Assembly: GCF_048564905.1 (NCBI RefSeq)
Contig: NC_133015.1
Coordinates: 8,596,501-8,660,500 of the forward strand
Length of the DNA: 64,000 nucleotides
Origin: Vicugna pacos
Lineage: Eukaryota; Chordata; Mammalia; Artiodactyla; Camelidae
Reading direction: 5' to 3'
This document shows positions 23,561 through 35,215 of this stretch, in pieces (position 1 is the first letter of the stretch; every line of letters begins with the position of its first letter). The notes below the pieces were generated by a model. It was not told the origin of the DNA. It saw only the letters and a program-made list of their open reading frames with translations, and ran no database searches. Both the position numbers and the translations under genes were made by a program.

Positions 23561-24332
23561 CTTGTTTTCTTCTGTAATCATGTGATAGATTTTAGACAAT
23601 ATTTGTCTTTGAAAAGCTCATGGCTATCAGTGACTTTTGAAGAAAACAAACAACTCAAAAGAAATAAAGCATGGGCATTTTATCTTTCAAAACATCAATC
23701 TGCCTTTACTGAACAGATCTACATAATTCCCTTGATGCCGGGTCCTTTCCCTCTGGAAGGAAGTTCATAGCTACAACTTAGCTCCCTCCCTCCCATCCCC
23801 AAATGTAGAGCTGTGCACTTATCTTTTATTATTATTATTTGCAATTGTTCATTTAATACATAGTTTATTTGACAAAGGTAGGCAGAATGTGCTTAACTCT
23901 TCCTTTATTGAGATTCTACTAAGAGCATTAATCTCCTATTTAAAATTCAGGAAATGCTGGCCTGTATAGTGAAAAGTTGACCTTGTATGAGACTCCAGGA
24001 AGCAATATAACTGACTCATAAATACTCCAAATAAAAATTAAATTATTGATTCTTGGAAACAAAGACAAAGGTTCAAATAACTGACTAGTCTAAAATTTCC
24101 AAGGGTCTGGAGGTCCTAATGGAGGAATACATTTCACTCAAGAACTGCCTCTTCTCTCTGGGAAATTTGACTTCATTGTCTTAACTTGTCACTTAAGGAG
24201 GGAATTGTGAGAGAGAAGGGGGAGGGGCTATCTCTTTAAGCAACCATATCAACCCAAATAAAACTGGAAGCCATTGGTGTTACAGATGTCATGGCTGGAT
24301 AATCCTAACTTCTTACTCGTGGTGGTCATTTA
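23561..24332. other. No gene or clear repeat
   Basis: Unique-looking DNA upstream of the ERV-L-type LTR, with a short att run at 23828-23838. Nothing supportable. Confidence 0.45.
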
Positions 24333-24806
24333 TGAATCTGTAGCAAATTACCCCCAAAACTCAGTAGCAAAAACCAACCCAAATTCTTTGGGTCAGTAAT
24401 TTGGAGAAAGCTCAGGGAGACCAGCTTGTCTCTGTTCCATGGTATCTGAAGTCTCAGTTGGAAGACTTGAAGGCTGGTATCTGGTATCATCCAAATACTC
24501 ACTCACTCACTTGTTAGTTTCATGGTGGATGTGGGTTTTTGGCTGGCTCAGTTTGCAAGAGCTAATGTCCAAGAAGAGAAGCCATGTGGGTGCATCTCCT
24601 CTTGTTGACCTAGCCTTGAAGTCATATGACGTCACTTCTACTATACTGTATTGATCAGAGCAGGCATGAGCCCCACTTAGACTCATGAGGATAGGAGACA
24701 TAAATGACAGCTTTTGGTGGAGAAGTGCTAAAGTCACTTTGGAAGACAAACAAAAGAGATGGGGAAGATATTGTTGTGGCCACTTAGGAAAACACAATCT
24801 GCCACA
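24333..24806 (+). mobile_element. MLT2-like LTR of an ERV-L fossil
   Basis: It has the succession of an old ERV-L-class LTR: an initial tg followed by 'agcaaattacccccaaaactcagt', 'gggtcagtaatttgg', 'catatgacgtcacttctac', 'attgatcagagcaggcatga', and an ending near 'tggccacttaggaaaacac' with a terminal ca. At about 470 bp it is a plausible 5' LTR for the internal fossil that begins some 100-190 bp downstream. Broken, non-coding and very old. The family name is from memory and is less certain than the internal part. Confidence 0.5.
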
Positions 24807-24979
24807 TATGTGATATGAAAAATAGATTTGACATACACAAATTTTTTCTGAGCCTTTTAAGAATTCAGTTTAGGAAATGTTTTGTATCTAGCAATGACAA
24901 AGCAATTCCTATTGGACCAACCCTCCTCCGGATAACAGAAAAGTTAAATAGTTAAAAGTATAAAAAATGACTATTTGAA

Positions 24980-26790
24980 GGAGGACTATTAGTTGACTCT
25001 TTTTGCCTGAGTGCAGACTCCTGCCAGAATCATGCAGGCTGGCTGACACTCTGATAGAAATATGCAATCTTACTGGCTTGAAAAACCAGAGGCGAGGGTT
25101 TGGATTCACCACAACAGGGAGGAAAAAAAAGAGGATTTCAATCCCAGAAATATAACATCAGTTGAACTAACGACCTCACCAGTTTCTCATGTGAAAGTCA
25201 GAGAATTAACTAGGAAAGAATGGGATTCTGAAAATTAAAACGAGGAGATCTGGTTGGAATCAGAGGAAACAAAATACTGAACCTCCTCAATTACTCTGAG
25301 TCTCTCTTGACACAGGGAAATAGCTAGAAAGGCTGGGCCAAATGCATTGCTTTGGGTGCAGTTAGTGGAAATTCTGGACTTTATCTGTTAGTTCATGGAG
25401 TTGGAAGTGACACTGACAACTTATTTGGTTTGTTGACCAAAACTTGAAGTCAGTGGTGGTTTATTTTCATGAGGCCGGGATCCAGTGCTTGCATGATATG
25501 ATGTGGAAGAAGGAATTAAAAGGCCCAGAATTCAACCCCTTCACCAGGATCTTGATGCATACACTGAGGGGACCACCTGCATCCTTGACAAAGTCTGGGG
25601 TTGCTCTCCTTTGTAGCCAGGTATGACTGAGGGTAACACCACTGTTTATATGAGTTTCCTGATTTTAATAAAGATAGTAGGATACCAGAGAATCAGAGGC
25701 CAAGTGGCCAAATGACAAAGACAAAGTAGGCACATTGCTATAAAGGCCAGCAGGGATGTGACAGCAATCAGAACACTCTGGTCCACAGGGACCACTGACT
25801 GTAGCTAATGGATCACAGTGTCTTTAAGAATAAAATAGATGGGAAGTCTGCAAGAACACTGCTTGAATTATAACAGAAAGCCCTCTGGGATCAATGATTA
25901 AGTGCTTGAGGAGGGTCACGGACTTTCACTAGGTTTCCAGTCCCAAGCCTGATCATAGTCCCGGAGCCCCTTAGCTCTACTGAAGGAGAAGGGAAGGTCA
26001 GGCTTCTTTGAAGGGAAGGTCAAGTTCTCCTGAGGAAGAGCCCTGCAGCATTTCCATGAGTATATACCATGAATCTATCTTCAAGTCTGCATACATTTAC
26101 AGAGTGACTGTGCACTAGGGAAAAATACCCAGACCTTTGGGAATTACTCAGTACGGGTTCTCAATTGTTGCTAATTCCTGATGACCCAAAATACCGCTGT
26201 GGCTGCGGTCAGGTCATACACATGGAGTCACCCTGGATGCGACTCACAGAGTACCCAGTTAATTCACAGGCCCATTTTGTTGTTGTTTCACTAGGTTCTG
26301 AACGTATAATTGGATTGGAAATATTTCACACCTGGAAGACTCCCCACACTGGCCTTTGATGGGTGGGGTAGGAGCCATCATGTAGGAGGAGCTCATGGAA
26401 ACTTCTGAATTTTTCTGCTCCCCACCAAGTTAGTAAACCAGGAGCAATGCCACCTCTGGGGGGGATTTTCAGATATTAATGACACCATCAAAGCCTTAAA
26501 AAATGGTAAGTGGTGATATCCATCATTCTTCTTTAATTCATCAGTTCGGCCTCTGCAGAGGTTCAATGGATTTTGGAGAATGGCTGTGGATCATTGTAAA
26601 CATTCTCAGGTGGGGATCTGCGGTGTTGCTGTGATATATTATCTTTACTGAGGGATATTAGCTCAGCTCCTGGCATTTGATGTGCATTTATGACCTGGTC
26701 AATAGTCTCTCTCCATATTGTCAGAACCACCATAATCCGTTTGCTTTTACCTGGCACAGCTGACTTTATACCATTACCATGTTGCCTGCC
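24980..26790 (+). mobile_element. ERV-L (class III) endogenous retrovirus fossil, internal part
   Basis: It follows the interior of HERV-L-type elements in sense. A gag-like part spans about 24990-25900 ('gggtttggattcaccac', 'gcattgctttgggtgcagtt', 'tggatcacagtgtctttaag'), a protease-side part about 26050-26340, and the N-terminal part of reverse transcriptase about 26340-26790. The 3' half of pol and any 3' LTR are absent from the window. It is thoroughly broken, with many disabling changes, and encodes nothing functional. ERV-L elements of this kind entered mammals before or near the placental radiation. Confidence 0.7.
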
Positions 26791-27599
26791 TGTGTCTACC
26801 CTCCTGCTCTCTGCTCTCAGGTGTATTTAAAATAGGACGAAATTGAATCCATTAGGATAAATTCCAAATGGCTCAGAGATTTTTTTTATGGGTAGCAACA
26901 ATCTTTTTTATTATAAAATCAATATAAATATTTCAAACACATCTAAAACAAAAGGGAGGAGGACCCTTAATTCAACCAACCTAAAAAAATACTGTAGCAT
27001 TATTCTATTATTGAAACTCTTGTATGATATCTTATTTAGCCACGTGTATAGTCACACAGTGTTTGTCATTTTCAAGTATGAAAATTATGAAGAATTAAAA
27101 TAACAGAGAATATCACCTATTCAAAAAGAATCAGAAATAAGAGACTAAAATATTAATACATGTTTTGAATTCACAGAGATCAAATTTAGTAATTTATTTA
27201 TAAAGGAAAAAAGGGCAAAATTTGAAAAAAAAAAAGAGAGAGAATCGTTTGGTTAAATTGGTAAGCAAGTAAAATGTTAAGTACTGTTTTGTTCAACTAG
27301 ACTCTCTGGAGGTCATGACTGCACTGATGCTTGACAAAATATTACAGTGACCCCCTAAGTCAAGGACATCATGCTGATTGGATATAATATGCAATAAGCA
27401 GTGGAGTATTTTTCTATGCTTTAGTAAGACCTATGTGAACCAGAAGGTGGGAGATAATCCCCACAAAATTTTAGGAGGCTGCCATCTTAGTGAAGTTTGA
27501 GAAACCCAATGGTCAGGAGCCCATTGGGATTTCTCTTCCAAGGTGGGGACAAGTTGCTGTACCTTGCACCACTTATAAGGAAAAAAAAATAAAGGGTAT
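26791..27599. other. No gene or clear repeat
   Basis: AT-rich sequence with an A/G run at 27224-27243. The frames at 26888-27103 and 27431-27700 show no domain. Confidence 0.45.
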
Positions 27600-28355
27600 T
27601 GGTGGGTCTTTTTCTTTTTAAGTTCAAGTTTGAGATTTACAGAAAACATGAGCAGATAGTACAGAGAATTCCCATCTGCTCCCTGCCCCTCCAGCCCCAC
27701 ATCTAGTTTCCTGGTTATTAATGACTTGCATTAGTGTGGTATGCTTGCTAAGTTAATGAACCAATATTGATACATTATTATTAACAACATCCATAATTTA
27801 TTCAGATTTCCTTAGTTTTAACCTAGTGTCCTTTTTCTGTTCCAGGGTCCCACTCGATATAACACATTAAATTTCACTGCTGTCTCCCCTTAGGCTTCTC
27901 TTGCTTGTGACAGTTTCTCACGTTTCCTTTGTTTTCAGTGACTTTGACAATTTTGCAAGTGCTGTTTAGATATTTTGCATCATGTCCTTTAATTAGGATT
28001 TGTCTGATGATTTTCTCGTCATTAGACTGGGGTTATGGGCTTGGGAGAGGGAAACCACAAAGGTAAAATGCAGTTCTCAACCCATCACACCAAAGGTAAA
28101 CACCATCCACACGACTTACTGTGTTGCTGTTAACACTGACCACCTGGCGCAGCTAGCGTTGTCAGATTTCTCTCCTGTAAAGTTGCTCCTTATCCCCCTC
28201 TTTGCTTTCCCGCCTGTGCGCCTTCAAAAGAAGTCACTCTGCACAGCCACGCGTAAGGGGTGGAGAGCTATATTCTCCCTCCCTGAGGATAAAGTATCTG
28301 CATAAATTATTTTGAATCCTTCACAGGAGTATTTGTTTATCTTCCCCTCTTCATT
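27600..28355 (-). mobile_element. Old LINE-1 (L1M-type) remnant, left part
   Basis: The reversed L1M sequence is well ordered: 'tacagagaattcccatctgc', 'gttccagggtcccactcgat', 'ctccccttaggcttctcttg', 'gactggggttatgggcttgg', 'gtaaagttgctccttatccc', 'aagtatctgcataaattatt'. The plus frame at 28000-28305 lies wholly inside it. It is split by a small younger L1 tail and continues at 28463. Confidence 0.65.
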
Positions 28356-28462
28356 TTTTTAATAGCCAGTTTATAATGTGTCAATTTCTGGTGAACAACG
28401 TCATGCTTCAGTCAGACATATACATACATATATTTGTTTTCATTTTCTTTTTCATTATAGGT
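28356..28462 (-). mobile_element. Short camelid-type LINE-1 3' end nested in L1M
   Basis: About 107 bp: a T-rich start, 'tgtgtcaatttctggtgaac', 'agacatatacatacatat' and 'cattttctttttcattatagg'. It is the extreme 3' end of a camelid L1, severely 5'-truncated. The host L1M sequence resumes directly afterwards, and similar cccc..ttcatt sequences on both sides (about 28345-28356 and 28466-28476) may be a decayed target-site duplication. Confidence 0.7.
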
Positions 28463-28700
28463 TACTCCCCATTCATTCTTAAATTGATTAAATAATTTCA
28501 CTATAGACGTAGATATTTATTCTATACTTTGGGTTACAATCCACATCTATTTTATTTATTTTGATGCTCAGATTTTTCCATCTTTGGTGATTGCAAGTTC
28601 TTTCATTTGGATCCTGTGTTCTTTTGACATATTTCCTTTATTGTGCTTTGTTTGTTTGAGAACAGTACTTCCTTCCATTTCTGGTATTACAAGATGCTCC
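28463..28700 (-). mobile_element. Old LINE-1 remnant, right part
   Basis: The L1M sequence interrupted at 28355 resumes with 'atttattctatactttgggttacaatcc' and continues to 'tttggatcctgtgttctttt', then fades. Confidence 0.55.
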
Positions 28701-28784
28701 AGGCTTATTTTGTGTTTAATTTTGCTTAAATAAGTATGTTTGCCAATGTGTCTGCCAAATACCTCTTAATATTTCCATTCAAAC

Positions 28785-28898
28785 ATATAGTAAACACTTA
28801 ATATGTGCTAAGTACTTTGTTCCATGCTGGGTGTAATGTTATCTATTTTTGTCCATAAGTAGGTAGTGATTATCCTCTTGATTATCACTTAGCACTTT
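28785..28898 (-). mobile_element. MIR SINE fragment (weak)
   Basis: Reversed MIR-like order 'aacacttaatatgtgctaag', 'catgctgggtgtaatg', 'aggtagtgattatcctc'. Decayed, so low confidence. Confidence 0.4.
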
Positions 28899-29044
28899 TA
28901 AGCTCCTCTGCTTTTTTTTTTTAATTGAAGTAAAGTCAGTTTTCAATGTTGTGTCAATTTCTGGTGTACAGCATAGTGTTTCAATCATACATATACATAC
29001 AAATATTCCTTTTCATATTCTTTTTCAGAAGCCCCTTTGCTTTT
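28899..29044 (-). mobile_element. Short camelid-type LINE-1 3' end with TSD
   Basis: The body at about 28915-29028 begins with T-rich sequence, then 'aattgaagtaaagtcagt', 'caatgttgtgtcaatttctg', 'gtgtacagcatagtgtttca' and 'catattctttttcag'. It is the L1 3' end only. Near-identical flanks (aagctcctctgctttt, 28899-28914; aagcccctttgctttt, 29029-29044) look like a target-site duplication with two later substitutions. Confidence 0.8.
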
Positions 29045-29049
29045 TACAA

Positions 29050-29170
29050 AGCTTCTCCCCTCCATACATTAGCTCATTTTTTAACCTCACACAGTTTGTC
29101 TGTGATATTGCGTGCTAGGAATTAATTATGACATCTATTTCATGGATGAAGAATCTTATCTAGACTTTTA
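29050..29170 (-). mobile_element. MIR SINE fragment (weak)
   Basis: Reversed MIR-like blocks 'acattagctcattttttaacctcac' and 'tatttcatggatgaagaat' are present. It may be the second half of the MIR at 28785-28898, separated by the L1 insertion. Confidence 0.4.
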
Positions 29171-29836
29171 ACAGATTCTTTTTAAAGGAGAAAAAAAACT
29201 CTAGTTTATCATAATGAGTGTAGCATCTTCTGCATATATGCAATCATTTCTTGGGATTCTCTCTTAAACAACTTTACAGAGTTTTCCTGCTTATGGCAAC
29301 ATGGTGACCACAATGGATTTATGTTTCATTCTCTTACAGATTTATTCTTCACTCCTCTTCCCATTTCAAGCCATGAAAAATAATAAAAAATTTCAGTTTT
29401 GGCTATTTCAGCTGACTTCGGAATGTAATGGTGTAAATTGAAGAAAACTCTCTGGAATATATTACAATTGCTCCATATCCCTTTTTAAGCATAAAATTTT
29501 TCAGGAAGTGAAATGAATTTCCCATATCAAAATATGTAAAATATTTGATAGAAAATAAGAATGTCAATAAAATTGTGAGTTACGGTGTCAAGTGTGTTTT
29601 GACAAACACAATTGTATAGCGACTTCAAAGATTTTAGGGCAGTCTTTGCCTTGTGAAACACGAATGCATCACTTTATGGTGGACTAATGCTGTTGTAATG
29701 ATTTCCTTTCAAATGTCTCACTTTGGAAGGAGCTTGATTTAATTTTCTGTCTTTTTGATATAAAGCCTATAACTTTATGCATAACTCATATATTTTTTGT
29801 AGGACTATGTTTGATGAACTTTGAAATTACAGGTCA
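29171..29836. other. No gene or clear repeat
   Basis: AT-rich sequence without supportable features. Confidence 0.45.
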
Positions 29837-30056
29837 TGATCTTCTTTTTTAAAATTTTTTTATTGAAGTATAGTCGATTTACAGTTTAGTTTTAGGTATG
29901 CAGCAAAGTGATTCAGTTATACATATATATACATATATGTTTTCTTCTCAGATTCTGTTCCATTATTTGTTGTTATAAGAAATTGACTGTAGTTCCCTGT
30001 GCTGTGCCGTAGGTCCTTGTTTATCTCTTTTATATACAGTAAAGTGATCTTTTTAA
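29837..30056 (-). mobile_element. 5'-truncated LINE-1 3' end
   Basis: The body at about 29847-30040 shows 'tattgaagtatagtcgattt', 'gcagcaaagtgattcagtta', 'gtagttccctgtgctgtgcc' and 'gtccttgtttatctctttta', which is artiodactyl L1 3' UTR in reverse. Flanking tgatcttc(t)n and tgatctttttaa segments are consistent with a target-site duplication. The minus frame at 29917-30126 spans it and is not a gene. Confidence 0.75.
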
Positions 30057-31174
30057 TAAGAAGGAGAGCCTCCCTTTTCTCTATACTGCACTCTAGTGTT
30101 TGCTTATTGGCACACAGGGAGAGCACTGAGGGATGAGTTTTAGTACAGTGATCTGTACTGTGAAGAGCTTCAGAGAAGCTTCAGGGAATATTCTGGGAAC
30201 AGCTGAACGCTATAGACCGCAGCTGAGCTGTCCCTCCAAGCTATAGATAGCAGGTGACCACATTTAGACACTTTAATTGAACTGCTTTTGACTTTCTCCA
30301 GGTTTTATGAGAAAAGGGTCTTACAATTCTCAGAAGTAAAAAGTATGCTGTCACCATGTTGTCAGAATGTTGAAATTGAGTTTTATCTCAAGTGGAAATA
30401 CTTTGAACTACATTTAAGATTGGTTTGTTTGTCACTTCAAATAGAATCTTCTGGAATCCCCCATTTTTGGAGAGTCTGTTCATTTTTCCTGTTATTGACC
30501 TGATTTAAGGTGCATGGCGCTTATAGAAAAATCTACCACTCTATTATCTCTGCTCATCTTTGGAGCATGGATATGTGCTAGGTGCTTCTTCATAGCTGCA
30601 CAGTTTCTGGAATAAAGCTGCAAACTTGTGCTAGAAACAATTTTCTGCGGAAGAGTTTGTGACATGTTTGTATTGTTTGTAGGAACTGACAGACCTGGTC
30701 AAATCATAAATGTCATAGGTAACGAGCAGAGCAGGATTTGAGTCCAAGCTTATCAACACAGTGAACTGGGAGATTTCTTGACAGATGATAGGCTCATTTA
30801 TGGTTTGTCCAGGAAATAATCTGACATTTTTCCAGGGATCTTAAGTATATTTAAAAATATTTACTTAATATATAGCAAGAGCATTCAATGTCGTAGTTCA
30901 GGAGGTTAATCAGTTTGTGGAGGTAGCATCTAATCTACTTAAGAGATTTAATTCATCAGAATTCATTGATCTCCAACTACATGCCTTCCATGAGACAGAG
31001 GATATGAAAAATCTGTTTTCAAGGGGCCCAGAGTCTTTTCATAAAAAAGTACTTAAGTAACAATTTAAGGGAGACCATTAATACAATAATAAATATAATA
31101 AATCTATGAGGAGAGTGAGTATTTCCTACTGGGAATCAAAATGGCTTCATAGAGGAGAGAAAGTGTTACTTACG
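30057..31174. other. Mostly unique sequence
   Basis: No gene seen. A short MIR-like scrap in reverse is possible at 30690-30760 ('gagcagagcaggatttgagtcc'). The plus frame at 30288-30503 has no recognised domain. Confidence 0.45.
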
Positions 31175-31310
31175 ACGTCCCCACTTTACGTAGTCCTCAT
31201 AGCAAAGGTCTGATGCTCGCGTGATCTTCATTTTACATGAAAGGGAATGACCCTCAGAGAAGTTAAGTACTTGCCTAATATCATAAAATCATGACAGATA
31301 TTTAAAAGGG
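31175..31310 (-). mobile_element. MIR SINE fragment
   Basis: Reversed MIR: 'cactttacgtagtcctcatag', 'ttcattttacatgaaaggga', 'tcagagaagttaagtacttg', 'cctaatatcataaaatcatg'. Confidence 0.6.
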
Positions 31311-31499
31311 GATGGAGGCTGAATAATGAGTACATTCAGGTGTATAGTATCTTTCTTTCTATCATGTGTTTTTAAACTTACCCATAATGCTCTGTTGTTA
31401 GGAGTGATTCCAAAACCTCTTTCTCTTTTCAATTAGCCATTATCAAGGCCCCAAAGTAGAAATGGAAAACCTATAAAATTGTTATTATGATATACATCC

Positions 31500-31605
31500 C
31501 TTTTGCATATAAAAAAATGGGGGCTTAAAATGTGTTAAGTGACTTGCTTAGTATTAAACAGACAACAAATGCTGGATCAAGAATTTGTTTGTAGGTCTTT
31601 TTTAA
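31500..31605 (-). mobile_element. MIR SINE fragment (weak)
   Basis: A reversed MIR segment 'gtgttaagtgacttgcttag', 'aacaaatgctggatcaagaa' lies directly before an L1 insertion. Confidence 0.45.
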
Positions 31606-31614
31606 CCTTTTCAT

Positions 31615-32305
31615 TATGGACGATTTTTTATTAAGACTATTCATAACTTTTTGGCTCTGCTTTTTAAAAAAAACTGTGTTATAAACACTTTACATGTGAT
31701 CTACCTTCTTAAAGAATTCTTAAGTGCACAACACAGTATTGTTAAACACGGGCACAATGTTGTAGCACAGATCTTTGGAACTTTTTCATCTTGCTTAACT
31801 GAAATTTTATGCCCCAGGATTATCAGTTCCCCAGCGCCCCCTCTCTGCAGTCCCTGGCCACCACTGTTCCACTCTGATTCTATGAATTTGACAATCTCAG
31901 GTTTCTTCTATAAATGGGGTCATGCAGTATTTGCCATTCTGTGATTGGCTTATTTTACCCAGGATAATGTCCTTAAGGGTCATGCAAATTGTTACAGACA
32001 GAAGGATTTCCTTCTCTTTTTTAAGGGTGAATAATACTCCATTGTATGCATATACTATGTTTTCTTTTTCCACTCATCCATGGACATGTAGGTTGTTTCT
32101 GCATTTTGGCTACTGTGAATAATGCTTCAATCAACATGGCAGTGTGAGTATCTCTCTGAGATCCTGATTTCAATTATTTTGGATAAATAGCCAGAAATGG
32201 AATTACTGGATCCTATGGTGGTTCTATTTTTAATTTTTTGAGGAACCTCCATATTGTTTTCCTTAGCAGCTGCATCATTTTATACTCCCATCAACGGTGT
32301 ATTAT
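31615..32305 (-). mobile_element. LINE-1 3' region
   Basis: A long reversed L1 3' UTR and distal ORF2: 'tggccaccactgttccactctg', 'gaatttgacaatctcagg', 'gtattgccattctgtga'-like blocks, 'atactccattgtatgcatat', 'cacttttcc..ccatggacatg' and 'acctccatattgttttcctt'. The apparent 97- and 66-codon plus frames (31651-31944, 31922-32122) are antisense L1, not genes. Confidence 0.75.
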
Positions 32306-32319
32306 GGATTATTTTAAAC

Positions 32320-33480
32320 ACACTGTAGAGAGAAAGTTACAATGCCTCTGTGTGTACCCATTATTCAGCCTCCACACTCATTAGCTCTCAGCCACACTTG
32401 CATTTATTTACACCTTCTTTATTTCTGTCCCAAGAATTGTTTTGAAGCAAATTCTAGATGTACTATTTCATCTATAAATATTTGAGAATGTGTCTCTGAA
32501 AGAAAAGAACTCTTGTTAAAGAACATAGTCATGGTGCCGTGTTCATACATTAAAAATCCTAGTAGTGCCTTAATATCACCAAATATCTAATGCATGTTTT
32601 ATTTGTTTAAAGATACTACATTGCTGGTTTGTTTGACTTGGGATCCCAACAGGGTACACACACTGCATTCTGCTGGTAAATTTCAGGAATTTTAAAAAAT
32701 TTTATAGGCTACGTTAACTTTTATTTTTAAATTTGTATTCAAAATTGATTTGTTGAAGGAATTGAATAATTTGTCTTGTGAACCTTCCTGCTTTCTGGAT
32801 ATCGTTGATTGCAGTCTCACTTTTTTAAAAAGAAAGCCGGTTCCTCCATTTCCTGTGTGCTTCCTGTACTGGTGGTTAGATCAAGAGGCTTGATCCATTT
32901 TTAGGTTATATTTTTGGCCAGACTACTTCATAAATGGTGTTCTAAACTTCCATTAAGAGAGGCACGATGTCCAGGTGTCTACTGCTATGATATTGGTTGC
33001 CACTGAGGATCATTTCCCAAAAACAGAATTTACTTAGGGTTTTGCAGAATGGTAGTATGCCAGTTATTTAATTACATCTTTATATGCTAGCTGGAAAACT
33101 TCCGCAGAGAGAATTTTTTTCTCATCGACTTTTGAGTACCCTGAGGTACAGTTTTTACTAGACAAACAAGTTCTCTGTATGATTCTTTCCCTTTATTTGC
33201 CTGTTTTTGGAATAAGGAGTTGGTTTCCTAGCATCCTCCAAAGGTGATCTTTCTTTTAAATGATCATTGTGAATTCCTGGATTTTTAACATATTTGATTG
33301 ATCTCAGTCCACTGATGGTTATTATTCTTATCACTGTGATGACTCATCTTTATGCAGTGGGAGCCACTTCAAGATGTTTCATGAGTTCTTTTGACACTAT
33401 TCCAATAATTTTTGATAATGTCCTTGCTTTCTGGAATGACAAAATATTCAGATTCATCTGGTAAATTTCCTACCTCTGAC
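32320..33480 (-). mobile_element. Old LINE-1 (L1M-type) 3' remnant
   Basis: Same family as 7005-7870: 'aattgttttgaagcaaattctag', 'tttgacttgggatcccaac', 'gtggttagatcaagaggctt', 'gactacttcataaatggtgt', then 'catcctccaaaggtgatc'. It lies end to end with the L1 at 31615-32305, so two insertions abut or nest here. Confidence 0.6.
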
Positions 33481-33599
33481 TTTAATATCTATCTCCTTTA
33501 CATGTTCTCCTTCATCACATAGAAGTAAAAATTTTATCTAATTATAGCTTAATCTCCCATTGTATGTGCATGTACACACATATACTCTTAGATAAATGG

Positions 33600-33605
<6 letters not shown>

Positions 33606-33641
<36 letters not shown>
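33606..33641. repeat. (TA)18 microsatellite
   Basis: A pure alternating TA run of 36 bases, likely length-variable among individuals and able to extrude a cruciform. Confidence 0.95.
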
Positions 33642-33644
<3 letters not shown>

Positions 33645-33689
33645 TCTGCAGTTTGCAATGTGCTGTTTTCATGTAACAGTGTATCCTGG

Positions 33690-34710
33690 AGGTCACATAT
33701 GAGAAAGCACTCATTTTTTTTTACCCACTACATAGTGTTCCACTGTAAGTATCTCAGAGTTAATTCAATTCATCCCATATTGATGGACATTTAGGCTGTT
33801 CATGGCTTTTTACCATTTTAAATAATGAAATAAATATCCGTGTGTATACATCTTTTTATATTTATCTTTTAGATAGATTCCTAGAGAAGGGGAAAGCATA
33901 AATACGTAAGTAATCTTATTAAATAATGCCAAATTGCCCTCCATCCATTTGTTAACATTTTGCATTCTTTTTAGTAACCCATATGTGCCTTTTTTCCTCT
34001 TAGTCTTACCAACTAAATATGTTGTCACATTCTTGCTTTTTTTGTCAATTTGATAAATAAAATATAGTATATCTGTGTAATATTAATTTGTATTTCTCTT
34101 ATCCTGAGCTATTCTCTTAATTATGAGACATATATTAAAGAGCCCTAAAAATAGGAGGACCATTTGTATTGACTTTTCTGGGAACTATTCACATCTCTAG
34201 CCTGTTTTAAAAGTAGCACTTGTTGATATTTTAATTTGTCATATATTTTCAACCTTTTTGTAGTCAAATTTATTATTTTCCTTCTTGCTTCAAGATCTTG
34301 AGTGGGAATAGCATTTTCCTCACTTCTAGATCACAGGGAAATTCACAAATGTTTATACTTGTGTAATTTCATTTTTTTACATTTTGATTTCTAATTCCTT
34401 TAGAATTTTCACTGGTTTTTGCTGGCAGAAATGAATTCAGTTTTGATTATTTTCATATTATTACCCAGTTATCCCAGCCCCAGTCATTAATGTGCACATA
34501 TTTCTCACTTGGCTTGTGACTCCATCTCCACTGAAAACTACAAACAATTGCATATATTTCTGGATTCTCTATTTTTTTTCTTTTTACTGATCTGCCTGGC
34601 TACTCATATGCCAAGACCACACTGTTTTAATTACAGAGGCCTTAAGATATGCTTATATATCTGATCGGGCTAGCAATCCCCCAATGTTCCTCCTTTTCAA
34701 GTGAACACAG
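33690..34710 (-). mobile_element. Old LINE-1 remnant
   Basis: Reversed L1: 'gtgttccactgtaagtatc', 'attgatggacatttaggctg', 'atgccaaattgccctccatc', then 'gctactcatatgccaagacc', 'acactgttttaattacagag'. The later part is ORF2-side sequence. Together with the preceding pieces it makes an almost continuous minus-strand L1 block from 31.6 to 34.7 kb. Confidence 0.6.
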
Positions 34711-35173
34711 TTCTTTGAATGCCAAATTCAATTCAGTGTCTTTTCACTAGATTCTACTTCCTTTGATAGGGTGTCACAAAACCAAAAAAAAGTTTATACT
34801 CTTTTAAATAAGAAAATAGGAAATTAACACTGGGAAAGAATTGGATGGCCAAGTAGGGTCAAGAATAATTTTGTTTTTGGTTTTTGTTTTAATTAAAAGA
34901 GTAAGAAGAACTAAGCATCTTAGGCCCACTTAGCCCTTTTTTGTCTTCTGTAGATCCCCTTAGAGAAGTGAGGGATCATCCTGGTTTAGCAATCAGAATT
35001 TCCATCATGTAGATCCTCTGCTAGAATACAGAGAGATGCTTTGTGCTTGAAAACACTTGAAAAATTAAGATTTACTAGTGATAACACCCTTCCAACCCCT
35101 GGCAGTAAAGCCTTGGATATTTCTGTGTAAGATCCAAGGTGTGCTGACGTGGTTGCAGGGCTGGAATGTTCTG

Positions 35174-35215
<42 letters not shown>

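Noticed and set aside
26165-26359. Cysteine-containing small ORF as a novel peptide gene
   Set aside because: It falls in the protease-side part of the ERV-L fossil, so it is a relic frame and not a host gene.
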